This document shows positions 15,796 to 21,843 of a DNA stretch of 35,033 nucleotides, one piece after another. A model generated the notes under the pieces. The model was not told where the DNA came from and made no database searches. It saw only the letters and a list, made by a program, of their open reading frames with translations. The stretch is from the NCBI GenBank assembly GCA_946497145.1, contig CAMMJA010000010.1:1-35033 (forward strand). Reading direction: 5' to 3'. This DNA comes from an uncultured Mycoplasmatota bacterium (GTDB lineage Bacteria > Bacillota_I > Bacilli_A > RF39 > UBA660). The position numbers and the translations under genes are program-made. Each line of letters begins with the position of its first letter. Position 1 is the first letter of the stretch.

Positions 15796-16329
15796 ATGGA
15801 AAAACAGTGGTATGTAGTAAACACTTATTCTGGTCATGAAAACAAAGTAAAAGAAAAATTAGAGATGCGGGCAGAGTCGATGGATATGAAGGACTACATC
15901 TATCGTGTCATCGTCCCAGAGCAAAGAGAGATCGAAGTAAAAGATGGAGTACAAAAAGAAAAAATAAAGAAAATGTTTCCTGGATATATTTTAGTAGAGA
16001 TGGTCATGAGTGATGAGGCGTGGTACGTGGTACGTAATACACCAGGAGTTACCGGTTTTATCGGTTCTAGTGGAAAAGGGGCAAAACCAACTCCTTTACA
16101 ACCATATGAAGTAGATAAGATTTTAGGGAACATGGGTATCAGTCGTTTGGATGTTGATAAAGAGTTACAACCAGGAACAAAAATCAAAATTATCGATGGA
16201 CCATTTACTGGAATGTATGGAAAAATTGATAGTATTGACTTGGCAACGCAAAAGATCATGTTGTTGGTCGATTTGTTTGGACAAGAAACTTCTGTTGAGG
16301 CAGAACTTTCTCAGATTGAAAAAGCATAA
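15796..16329 (+). CDS. nusG: Transcription elongation/termination factor NusG
   Basis: Binds RNA polymerase next to the growing RNA and modulates pausing and termination. 177 residues. The NGN domain opens KQWYVVNTYSGHENKVKEKL and contains FPGYILVEMVMSDEAWYVVRNTPGVTGFIG; the C-terminal KOW domain is PGTKIKIIDGPFTGMYGKID. The ORF track uses GTG 15790, but that codon overlaps AAGGGGTG. ATG 15796 is properly spaced and gives the usual MEKQWYVV start. It follows secE by 11 bases. A separate promoter for rplK follows it. Confidence 0.97.
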   Translation: MEKQWYVVNTYSGHENKVKEKLEMRAESMDMKDYIYRVIVPEQREIEVKDGVQKEKIKKMFPGYILVEMVMSDEAWYVVRNTPGVTGFIGSSGKGAKPTPLQPYEVDKILGNMGISRLDVDKELQPGTKIKIIDGPFTGMYGKIDSIDLATQKIMLLVDLFGQETSVEAELSQIEKA

Positions 16330-16334
16330 AATGG

Positions 16335-16363
16335 TTGCAATTTCAAATAAGTTATGTTATTAT
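16335..16363 (+). promoter_or_regulatory. Internal promoter of rplK-rplA
   Basis: TTGCAA (16335-16340), a 17-base spacer and TATTAT (16358-16363) with extended TGT before it. Start about 16370, directly in front of a 7-bp hairpin CTATATT-N7-AATATAG (16371-16391). Confidence 0.65.
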
Positions 16364-16370
16364 TTAGGGG

Positions 16371-16470
16371 CTATATTTCATTTGAATATAGATAAAATTA
16401 AGTGGGAAGCAATGCGTAAAAAGCGGACAAAAGCTATTTGGACCACTCGCGAAAACGAAAAAATTTAATA
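16371..16470 (+). promoter_or_regulatory. rplK mRNA leader with two hairpins
   Basis: After the 5' hairpin (16371-16391), AGTGG (16401-16405) can pair with CCACT (16443-16447), enclosing AGTGGGAAGC and TTGGACCACT. This is reminiscent of the L1/23S-type GUGGGAGG...ACCAC pair but less exact than the copy before rplA. A ribosomal-protein feedback site is possible. An 18-codon ORF (16412-16468, MRKKRTKAIW...) lies inside the same segment. Confidence 0.35.
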
Positions 16471-16483
16471 GGAGGTGTTTTTC

Positions 16484-17062
16484 GTGGCAAAAGAAGTTGT
16501 AAAGAAAATTAAATTACAAGTACCAGCAGGAAAAGCAACACCGGCTCCACCAGTTGGAACAGTGTTAGGACCAGCAGGTATTAATTTACAAGAATTTTGT
16601 ACAAAATATAATGACGCAACACGTGATAAGATGGGAGATATTTTACCAGTTGAAATTTCTGTGTACGATGATAGAAGTTTTGATTTTGTAATTAAAACTC
16701 CACCAACTCCATTCCTTTTGAAGAAGTATGCAAAACTTCAAAAGGGCTCAGTAAAAGGAGCAAATGAAACGGTTGCAACGTTAACGAAAGAGCAAATTCG
16801 TGAAATTGCAGAAATTAAATTACCTGATTTAAATGCATATGATGTAGAGTCAGCGATGCTAATTGTGGAAGGAACTGCAAGAAACATGGGAATTGCTGTA
16901 AAAGGTGTTAACGATAAAGAACTTGCAGAAAAAGCAAAAGAAGCAGCAATTGAAGAAAAAGAAATGGCTGCACGTGAAGCAGAACTTGAACAGATGGAAG
17001 CAGAAGTTGGTCAGCCAACACCTGAAGTTGAAGTTACTACTGAAAAGACAGAAGAAGAATAA
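16484..17062 (+). CDS. rplK: Ribosomal protein L11 with an acidic C-terminal extension
   Basis: L11 of the large-subunit GTPase-associated centre, 192 residues. The N-domain ([27 protein letters not shown]) and the rRNA-binding C-domain (to [13 protein letters not shown], about residue 143) are complete. About 50 further residues follow ([30 protein letters not shown]...), charged and helix/coiled-coil-like with an acidic end; ordinary L11 is about 141 residues. Position 26 is Thr where most bacteria have Pro. I use GTG 16484 (GGAGG 8 bases upstream, product MAKEVV); the ORF track begins at GTG 16475, which overlaps the ribosome site. Followed by rplA with an L1-site leader. Confidence 0.97.
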   Translation: MAKEVVKKIKLQVPAGKATPAPPVGTVLGPAGINLQEFCTKYNDATRDKMGDILPVEISVYDDRSFDFVIKTPPTPFLLKKYAKLQKGSVKGANETVATLTKEQIREIAEIKLPDLNAYDVESAMLIVEGTARNMGIAVKGVNDKELAEKAKEAAIEEKEMAAREAELEQMEAEVGQPTPEVEVTTEKTEEE

Positions 17063-17072
17063 TTTTTTAATA

Positions 17073-17133
17073 CATATAGGTTATTATACCTATGTGGGAG
17101 GATGTCCGCTTCCGCCAATACCACATAAGGAGG
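17073..17133 (+). promoter_or_regulatory. L1-binding operator before rplA with competing hairpin
   Basis: TATGTGG (17091-17097) pairs perfectly with CCACATA (17121-17127). The strand sequences GTGGGAGG and AATACCAC are the same as the L1-binding helix 76 region of 23S rRNA, so this is a mimic for feedback repression by L1. The AAGGAGG ribosome site of rplA directly abuts the stem. Upstream, CATATAGG (17073-17080) can pair with CCTATGTG (17089-17096), whose right arm overlaps the L1 stem, so the two hairpins exclude each other. Confidence 0.85.
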
Positions 17134-17139
17134 AAAATC

Positions 17140-17838
17140 ATGAAAAAAAGAAGTAAAAAGTATGCTGCTGCTCTTTCTAAAACCGAAAAAGGAAAAGCGT
17201 ATACCAAAGAAGAAGCAGTAAAACTAGTGAAAGAAACTTCGACTAGTACATTCGATGGTTCTATTGAAGTAGCCATTCGACTAAACCTAGATACGAAGAA
17301 AGCCGATCAACAATTAAGAGGAGCAATTGTATTACCAAAAGGAACTGGTAAAACGCAAAGAGTTTTGGTAATTGCTAAAGATGACAATGCCAAAAAAGCC
17401 CTTGAAGCAGGTGCTGACTATGCTGGTGGTATGGAAATGCTTGAAAAGATCGAAAAAGAGAATTGGTTCGATTTTGATACGATGATTGCAACACCAGATA
17501 TGATGCCACTTTTAGGTAGATTGGGACGTGTTTTAGGACCTAAGGGATTAATGCCAAACCCTAAAACTGGTACGGTTACTACAGATGTTGTGAAGGCAGT
17601 AGAAGAAGTAAAAGCCGGAAAAGTTGAATATAGAACAGATAGTTTTGGTAATATTCACGCTGTAATTGGAAAAGCATCTTTTAGTGAAGAAGATTTGTTG
17701 GAAAACTTAAACGCTTTTGTAGCGCAAATTATGAAGATTAAACCAGCAACGGTAAAAGGTGATTATGTAAAGAATATTGCTATTTCTTCTACCATGGGTC
17801 CTGGAATTAAAATTATGATTAATTCTTTTGACAAGTAA
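17140..17838 (+). CDS. rplA: Ribosomal protein L1
   Basis: Binds the L1 stalk of 23S rRNA and represses its own mRNA. 232 residues, normal length. Conserved segments: [31 protein letters not shown] (domain I, RNA contact), [17 protein letters not shown] (domain II), and [24 protein letters not shown] 17140 with AAGGAGG upstream gives MKKRSKKY. The ORF-track start 17092 would put 16 extra residues inside the operator stem and is rejected. A consensus promoter for rplJL overlaps its last codons. Confidence 0.98.
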   Translation: MKKRSKKYAAALSKTEKGKAYTKEEAVKLVKETSTSTFDGSIEVAIRLNLDTKKADQQLRGAIVLPKGTGKTQRVLVIAKDDNAKKALEAGADYAGGMEMLEKIEKENWFDFDTMIATPDMMPLLGRLGRVLGPKGLMPNPKTGTVTTDVVKAVEEVKAGKVEYRTDSFGNIHAVIGKASFSEEDLLENLNAFVAQIMKIKPATVKGDYVKNIAISSTMGPGIKIMINSFDK

Positions 17839-17856
17839 AAAAAAATAGAATATAAT
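17828..17856 (+). promoter_or_regulatory. Full-consensus promoter of rplJ-rplL inside the end of rplA
   Basis: TTGACA (17828-17833) is formed by the last codons of rplA (TTT GAC AAG), followed by a 17-base spacer and TATAAT (17851-17856). Both hexamers are perfect. Start about 17863, immediately before the L10 leader. Confidence 0.85.
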
Positions 17857-17862
17857 AAAACT

Positions 17863-18005
17863 ACATTTATTGGTGCCATAGACAGTAGGTATAAAAGTAA
17901 ATCCTACCGAGGAACTAAACTTAAGGAAAAGGTTCTTGCGTCTATGATGCGAGAATCTTTTTAGTTATCGTGTGGCATCCCTAAATAAGAAAGGGAGGTG
18001 TTTTT
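17863..18005 (+). ncRNA. Ribosomal L10 leader with attenuator
   Basis: CATAGAC (17877-17883) pairs with GTCTATG (17940-17946). Inside, GTAGG (17885-17889) pairs with CCTAC (17903-17907) and continues CGAGGAAC, the layout of the Firmicute L10 leader. A competing 13-bp hairpin AAAGGTTCTTGCG (17928-17940) / TGCGAGAATCTTT (17948-17960), ending in T, places GTCTATG in its loop, so binding structure and terminator exclude each other. L10(L12)4 is known to control rplJL through this leader in B. subtilis. TCCCT (17978-17982) can also pair with AGGGA (17992-17996) over the rplJ ribosome site. Confidence 0.88.
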
Positions 18006-18500
18006 ATGGCAAGTGCCAAGATTTTAGCAGAAAAGCAAAAGGTCATCGATGAAATCAAGGGCTGCGTGGATTCATCTGCTTCTATCGTGTTGTTTGACTA
18101 TCGTGGAATGACCGATGGAGAAACGAAGGAATTAAGACGCGAACTTAAAAAATCAGGATCAGATTACAAAGTATATAAAAATACTTTGATGAGTCGTGCT
18201 TTTTCTGACTTAAATATCGATCTTAGTGCAGGTCTAACAGGACCAAGTGCGTTGGCATTTAGTCAAGATCAAGTTGCTGCGATCAAGACACTTAGCGACT
18301 TTGCAAAAAAACATCCAGCATTGGTATTAAAAGTAGGGATCGTAGATGGGCAAGTTGCTGATCAAGCAAAACTTGCTGAATATGCAACAATTCCATCAAG
18401 AGATGGCTTACTAACCATGCTTGCTGGTGGTATGATCGGTCTTGTAAAAGATCTATCTATTTGCTTAGATTTGTATGCTAAACAAAAAGAAGAAAATTAA
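18006..18500 (+). CDS. rplJ: Ribosomal protein L10
   Basis: Forms the base of the L7/L12 stalk and, with L12, represses its own leader RNA. 164 residues, normal. The N-terminal rRNA-binding globular domain includes SASIVLFDYRGMTDGETKELRRELK and YKVYKNTLMSRAF; the helical C-terminus (ending IGLVKDLSICLDLYAKQKEEN) binds L12 dimers. GGGAGG at 17993-17998 serves the ATG. It lies between its leader and rplL, from which it is separated by 26 bases. Confidence 0.97.
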   Translation: MASAKILAEKQKVIDEIKGCVDSSASIVLFDYRGMTDGETKELRRELKKSGSDYKVYKNTLMSRAFSDLNIDLSAGLTGPSALAFSQDQVAAIKTLSDFAKKHPALVLKVGIVDGQVADQAKLAEYATIPSRDGLLTMLAGGMIGLVKDLSICLDLYAKQKEEN

Positions 18501-18526
18501 TTTAGAAAATAAAGGAGGAAAATAAA

Positions 18527-18898
18527 ATGGCTAAATTAACAAAAGATGAATTTATCAGTGCTTTAAAAGAAATGAACCTTTTAGAAATTAAAGAATTAGT
18601 AGACGCAATGAAGGAAGAATTTGGAGTTGATCCATCTGCTGTAGCAGTTGCTGCTGCACCTGTAGCAGAAGCAGCAAGCGAAGGACCATCTTCTGTTAAC
18701 GTTATCTTAGCAGATGCTGGTGCTGCAAAAGTAGCAGTAATCAAAGTAATTCGTGAAATTACTGGATTGGGCTTAAAAGAATCTAAAGATATTGCTGATA
18801 ATGCTGGTTCTGTTGTAAAAGAAAACATTTCTGTTGATGAAGCAAATGAAATTAAGGCAAAACTTGAAGAAGCCGGAGCAACTGTAGAAGTTAAGTAA
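18527..18898 (+). CDS. rplL: Ribosomal protein L7/L12
   Basis: Stalk protein that recruits and stimulates translational GTPases. 123 residues. The N-terminal dimerisation helix pair (KLTKDEFISALKEMNLLEIKELVDAMKEEF) is followed by an Ala-rich hinge (VAVAAAPVAEAASEG) and the C-terminal factor-binding domain with VAVIKVIREITGLGLKESKDIAD. AAAGGAGG precedes the ATG. Last gene before a strong terminator that ends the ribosomal unit. Confidence 0.98.
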   Translation: MAKLTKDEFISALKEMNLLEIKELVDAMKEEFGVDPSAVAVAAAPVAEAASEGPSSVNVILADAGAAKVAVIKVIREITGLGLKESKDIADNAGSVVKENISVDEANEIKAKLEEAGATVEVK

Positions 18899-18909
18899 TT
18901 CATTTTGAG

Positions 18910-18936
18910 AAAAAGAGCAATCAATTGCTCTTTTTT
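18910..18936 (+). terminator. Terminator of the rplJ-rplL unit
   Basis: AAAAAGAGCAA (18910-18920), tetraloop TCAA, TTGCTCTTTTT (18925-18935): perfect 11-bp stem and T-run. Confidence 0.92.
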
Positions 18937-18954
18937 ATATGATAATTTCTTTTC

Positions 18955-18983
18955 TTTGCAAAGATTATAATATCTGATATAAT
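18955..18983 (+). promoter_or_regulatory. Promoter of the SDR-YnbB operon
   Basis: TTTGCA (18955-18960), a 17-base spacer and TATAAT (18978-18983) with extended TGA. Start about 18990, with AAAGGGG (18995-19001) and a 20-base leader. Another TATAAT at 18966 overlaps the spacer and lacks a -35. Confidence 0.6.
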
Positions 18984-19009
18984 ATTGACGAGTTAAAGGG
19001 GAATGAAGT

Positions 19010-19771
19010 ATGGAAAAAATACAAAAAGTTGCTCTGATTACAGGAAGTAATCGTGGAATTGGAAAAGCAGTTGCGATACAACTAGCAGGGTGTGGATATT
19101 CCGTTGTCATACATTATTTTCAAGGGAAACACGAGGCAATAAAGGTAGCCGATGAAATTAAAAAACGTTTTGCTGTCGATGTAATGGTGGTAGGTGCCGA
19201 TTTAAAAAAAGAAACAGATATCCACAAAATGGTGGAAAAAGTTATGGAGAAATTTGGTCAGATTGATGTTTTGGTGCATAATGCAGCTGTGGAAATCAAT
19301 TCTGATTTTTGGGATAAAACAGTAGATGATTTTAAATTAACTTTTGATGTTAATGTATTTGGTCCTTTTTTACTTAGTAAAATAGTAGGAAAAATTATGA
19401 TGGAAAATAAAAAAGGGAAAATGATTTTTGTTACTTCTAATAATGCGATTGATCAAAATGATCCGATTACTTTAGAGTACGATGCTTCTAAAGCAGTACT
19501 TCACTCTATGATTAAGAATTTGTCAATTCAGTTTGCACCTTGGATTGCTATTAACGGAGTGGCACCTGGATGGATTTCCACAGAAAAAGTGGAAAAAATA
19601 AATCAAGAACTGCAAGGAAAGTTCGAGGAAGAAGAAAGTAAGCGTATTTTGTTAGGTCGATTTGGGAAGCCGGAAGAAGTTGCTAGCGTCATTTCTTTTT
19701 TGGCAAGTGAGGAATCAAGTTACATTAATGGAGAAATTATTCGGGTAGATGGAGGTGTGAGAAATGTATAA
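19010..19771 (+). CDS. SDR-family NAD(P)-dependent oxidoreductase
   Basis: Classical short-chain dehydrogenase of 253 residues. The cofactor site TGSNRGIGKAVA is near residue 12; the second signature is DVLVHNAAVE. Catalytic residues are Ser in FVTSNNA, and Tyr/Lys in YDASKAVL. The C-terminus has APGWISTEKV and the tetramer-interface end GEIIRVDGG. It resembles FabG-like enzymes (for example B. subtilis YmfI), but the substrate is not predictable. It overlaps the next gene by 8 bases (the ATG lies inside its last codons), which implies tight coupling with the PLP enzyme. This pair is inserted between rplL and rsmC, which are adjacent in B. subtilis. Confidence 0.85.
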   Translation: MEKIQKVALITGSNRGIGKAVAIQLAGCGYSVVIHYFQGKHEAIKVADEIKKRFAVDVMVVGADLKKETDIHKMVEKVMEKFGQIDVLVHNAAVEINSDFWDKTVDDFKLTFDVNVFGPFLLSKIVGKIMMENKKGKMIFVTSNNAIDQNDPITLEYDASKAVLHSMIKNLSIQFAPWIAINGVAPGWISTEKVEKINQELQGKFEEEESKRILLGRFGKPEEVASVISFLASEESSYINGEIIRVDGGVRNV

Positions 19772-21014
19772 AAATTTTAGGATAGCAGATGAACTTGTTA
19801 GAAAAACAGAAGAGGCAGAGCTTGCAGTTCAGCAACAATTTCGTGAAATTGATAAAGTGTGTGAGTTCAATAGTTTGAAGGTATTGCAAGCGTTTCATAA
19901 ATACCAAATATCGGAAGTTCATTTTAATAGCACAACGGGTTATGGATACAATGATATAGGAAGAGATACGATTGAAAAAGTTTTTGCGGAAGTATTGGGA
20001 AGTGAAGATGCTTTAGTACGTGGACAATTTATATCTGGAACACATGCTTTAACAGTAACGTTGTTTGCACTTTTGCGACCTGGTGATTTATTGCTTAGTA
20101 TTACAGGTAAACCATACGATACTTTGGACGAGGTAATTGGAATAAAGGAAAATGCTAGTTCTTTAAAATCATTTGGAGTAAAATATGATCAGATAGATTT
20201 GATTGATGATGATTTTGATTATGAAAAGATTATAACTTATTTAAAAAATAATAAAGTAAAAGTCATTGAAATTCAAAGATCGAAAGGATATTCAACGAGG
20301 AAAAGCATTACGATTGAACAAGTGGAAAAGGTTATCAAGAAAATTCGTGAAGTAGATCAAGACGTTATTGTTATGATTGACAATTGTTATTGTGAATTTG
20401 TGGGAACCAAAGAACCAACAGAAGTAGGCGCTGATATTATGGTTGGCTCGCTCATTAAAAATTTAGGAGGCGGAATTGCGCCGAATGGTGCTTATGTTGC
20501 AGGACACAACGATTTGATCGAATTGGTAGCAGAACGTTTGACTGCCCCAGGTGAAGGACGAGAAGTAGGACCAACTCTTGGAATTAACAAGTTATTTTTA
20601 CAAGGTTTATTCTTTGCTCCGAGCGTGGTTGCTAGTAGTTTGAAAACGGCGGTTTTGGCTAGCAAATTACTAGAAGATATGGGTTATGAAGTAGAGCCAA
20701 AATATCATGATGTTAGAGCGGATATTGTGCAAAATATTGTTTTCCGTGATAAAGAAAAGTTGATTCGCTATTGTCAAGGCATACAAATGGCTTCACCGAT
20801 TGATTCTCATGCAATTCCTGAAGCATGGGATATGCCTGGTTATACCGATCAAGTAATTATGGCTGCTGGTTGCTTTACACAAGGATCATCGATCGAACTT
20901 TCTTGCGATGGTCCTATTCGAGCGCCATACATTGCTTATATGCAAGGAGGACTTACTTATCCATATGGTAAAATTGGCGTGATGAAAGCAGTACAACAGT
21001 TATTGCAGGAATAA
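19764..21014 (+). CDS. YnbB-type PLP-dependent enzyme (aluminium-resistance / methionine gamma-lyase-like)
   Basis: Fold-type I pyridoxal-phosphate enzyme of 416 residues. Visible elements: FNSTTGYGYNDIGRDTIEKVFAEVLG, RGQFISGTHAL (cofactor phosphate region), VMIDNCYCEFVGTKEP (the Asp that pairs with the pyridine nitrogen), and GSLIKNLGGGIAPNGAYVAG, whose Lys is the likely Schiff-base residue. Family members carry the old label aluminium resistance protein or methionine gamma-lyase family; the true reaction is not established. No ribosome site of its own is obvious beyond GGAGGTG inside the SDR gene, supporting translational coupling. The following hairpin at 21102-21142 may terminate this transcript. 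Confidence 0.85.
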   Translation: MYKNFRIADELVRKTEEAELAVQQQFREIDKVCEFNSLKVLQAFHKYQISEVHFNSTTGYGYNDIGRDTIEKVFAEVLGSEDALVRGQFISGTHALTVTLFALLRPGDLLLSITGKPYDTLDEVIGIKENASSLKSFGVKYDQIDLIDDDFDYEKIITYLKNNKVKVIEIQRSKGYSTRKSITIEQVEKVIKKIREVDQDVIVMIDNCYCEFVGTKEPTEVGADIMVGSLIKNLGGGIAPNGAYVAGHNDLIELVAERLTAPGEGREVGPTLGINKLFLQGLFFAPSVVASSLKTAVLASKLLEDMGYEVEPKYHDVRADIVQNIVFRDKEKLIRYCQGIQMASPIDSHAIPEAWDMPGYTDQVIMAAGCFTQGSSIELSCDGPIRAPYIAYMQGGLTYPYGKIGVMKAVQQLLQE

Positions 21015-21058
21015 TTGTACTTGCTCTACTTTGATAGAAAACAACGATAGAAAATGAT

Positions 21059-21087
21059 TGACATGTGGTAAATAAAATGTTATAATG
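21059..21087 (+). promoter_or_regulatory. Full-consensus promoter of rsmC (rpoBC unit)
   Basis: TTGACA (21059-21064), a 17-base spacer and TATAAT (21082-21087), both perfect, plus extended TGT. The start near 21094 lies just before a strong terminator-like hairpin. Confidence 0.88.
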
Positions 21088-21096
21088 TTTAATACG

Positions 21097-21142
21097 AAAG
21101 GAGACAACTATACTTTTGTTAGGTAGTTGTCTCTTTCTTTTT
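21097..21142 (+). terminator. Attenuator/terminator between promoter and rsmC
   Basis: GAGACAACTA (21102-21111) and TAGTTGTCTC (21124-21133) form a perfect 10-bp stem with a 12-base loop. It can be extended by GAAA/TTTC around a bulged G, and is followed by TTTCTTTTT. It lies within the first 50 bases of the predicted rsmC transcript, so it may act as an attenuator, as the end of the SDR-YnbB transcript, or both. Confidence 0.75.
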
Positions 21143-21157
21143 ATGGAGAATGATAGT

Positions 21158-21742
21158 GTGGGGCAATATTTTAGTAATGAAAAATTGAAAAGCAATCGGA
21201 AACAATATGATACGCAAGTGTTGGGACATCATTTTTCTTTTTATACAGATAACGGAGTGTTCTGTAAAGATTATTTAGATTTTGGTACGAGAGTGTTGTT
21301 AGAAAACTTACCTTTTTCAGAACTTGGTGAATCGGTTCTGGATGTTGGATGTGGATATGGTGTCATTGGTATTGTCATAAGTAAAATTGTCGGATGTTCT
21401 GTCGATATGATAGATGTGAATTTGCGTGCGATTCATTTAGCAAAGATGAATGCAAAAGAAAATGAAATAGATAACGTTCATATTTTTGAAAGTAATTGTT
21501 ATAGAAATGTAGAGAAAAAATATACGTCGATTATTACTAATCCTCCCATTCGAGCTGGAAAAAAAGTTGTTTATGAAATTGTGTTTGGAGCGAAAGATCA
21601 TTTGCTTGAAGATGGTAAATTATTTTTGGTGATTCGCAAAGATCAAGGAGCCAAATCGCTAATAAACGACTTACAGAAATTATACAATGTAGAAGTATTG
21701 AAACGAGATAAGGGTTTTTTTGTAATAAAATGTAGTTTGTGA
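21158..21742 (+). CDS. RsmC-like class I methyltransferase (YbxB)
   Basis: S-adenosylmethionine-dependent methyltransferase, 194 residues from GTG 21158. Motif I VLDVGCGYGVIGIV binds the cofactor; ITNPPIRAGKKVV is the NPP motif of RNA/DNA base methyltransferases of the RsmC (16S rRNA m2G1207) family. Homologous in place to B. subtilis ybxB, just before rpoB. I choose GTG because GGAG (21145-21148) is 9 bases upstream and homologues begin MxxYF, matching GQYF. ATG 21143 has no ribosome site and the ORF-track TTG 21116 lies in the attenuator loop. The single-domain length means the N-terminal pseudo-domain of E. coli RsmC is absent. The stop is TGA. Confidence 0.85.
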   Translation: MGQYFSNEKLKSNRKQYDTQVLGHHFSFYTDNGVFCKDYLDFGTRVLLENLPFSELGESVLDVGCGYGVIGIVISKIVGCSVDMIDVNLRAIHLAKMNAKENEIDNVHIFESNCYRNVEKKYTSIITNPPIRAGKKVVYEIVFGAKDHLLEDGKLFLVIRKDQGAKSLINDLQKLYNVEVLKRDKGFFVIKCSL

Positions 21743-21771
21743 TTGACTTATTGAATTATTTATGCTATTAA
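21743..21771 (+). promoter_or_regulatory. Promoter of rpoB-rpoC
   Basis: TTGACT (21743-21748, starting one base after the rsmC stop), a 17-base spacer and TATTAA (21766-21771) with TGC before it. Start about 21778. A hairpin AACGTATT / AATATGTT (21783-21809) occupies the 66-base leader. Confidence 0.65.
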
Positions 21772-21843
21772 TATAAATTGGCAACGTATTATTTTTTGTA
21801 AAATATGTTCTTTGAGGAAATATGTGTAATAGGGGTGAAATTT

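Noticed and set aside
18502-19110. 202-residue reverse-strand ORF opposite rplL
   Set aside because: Long only because rplL is Ala/Glu-rich with few stop-generating codons on the other strand. It has no ribosome site and crosses the rplL terminator.
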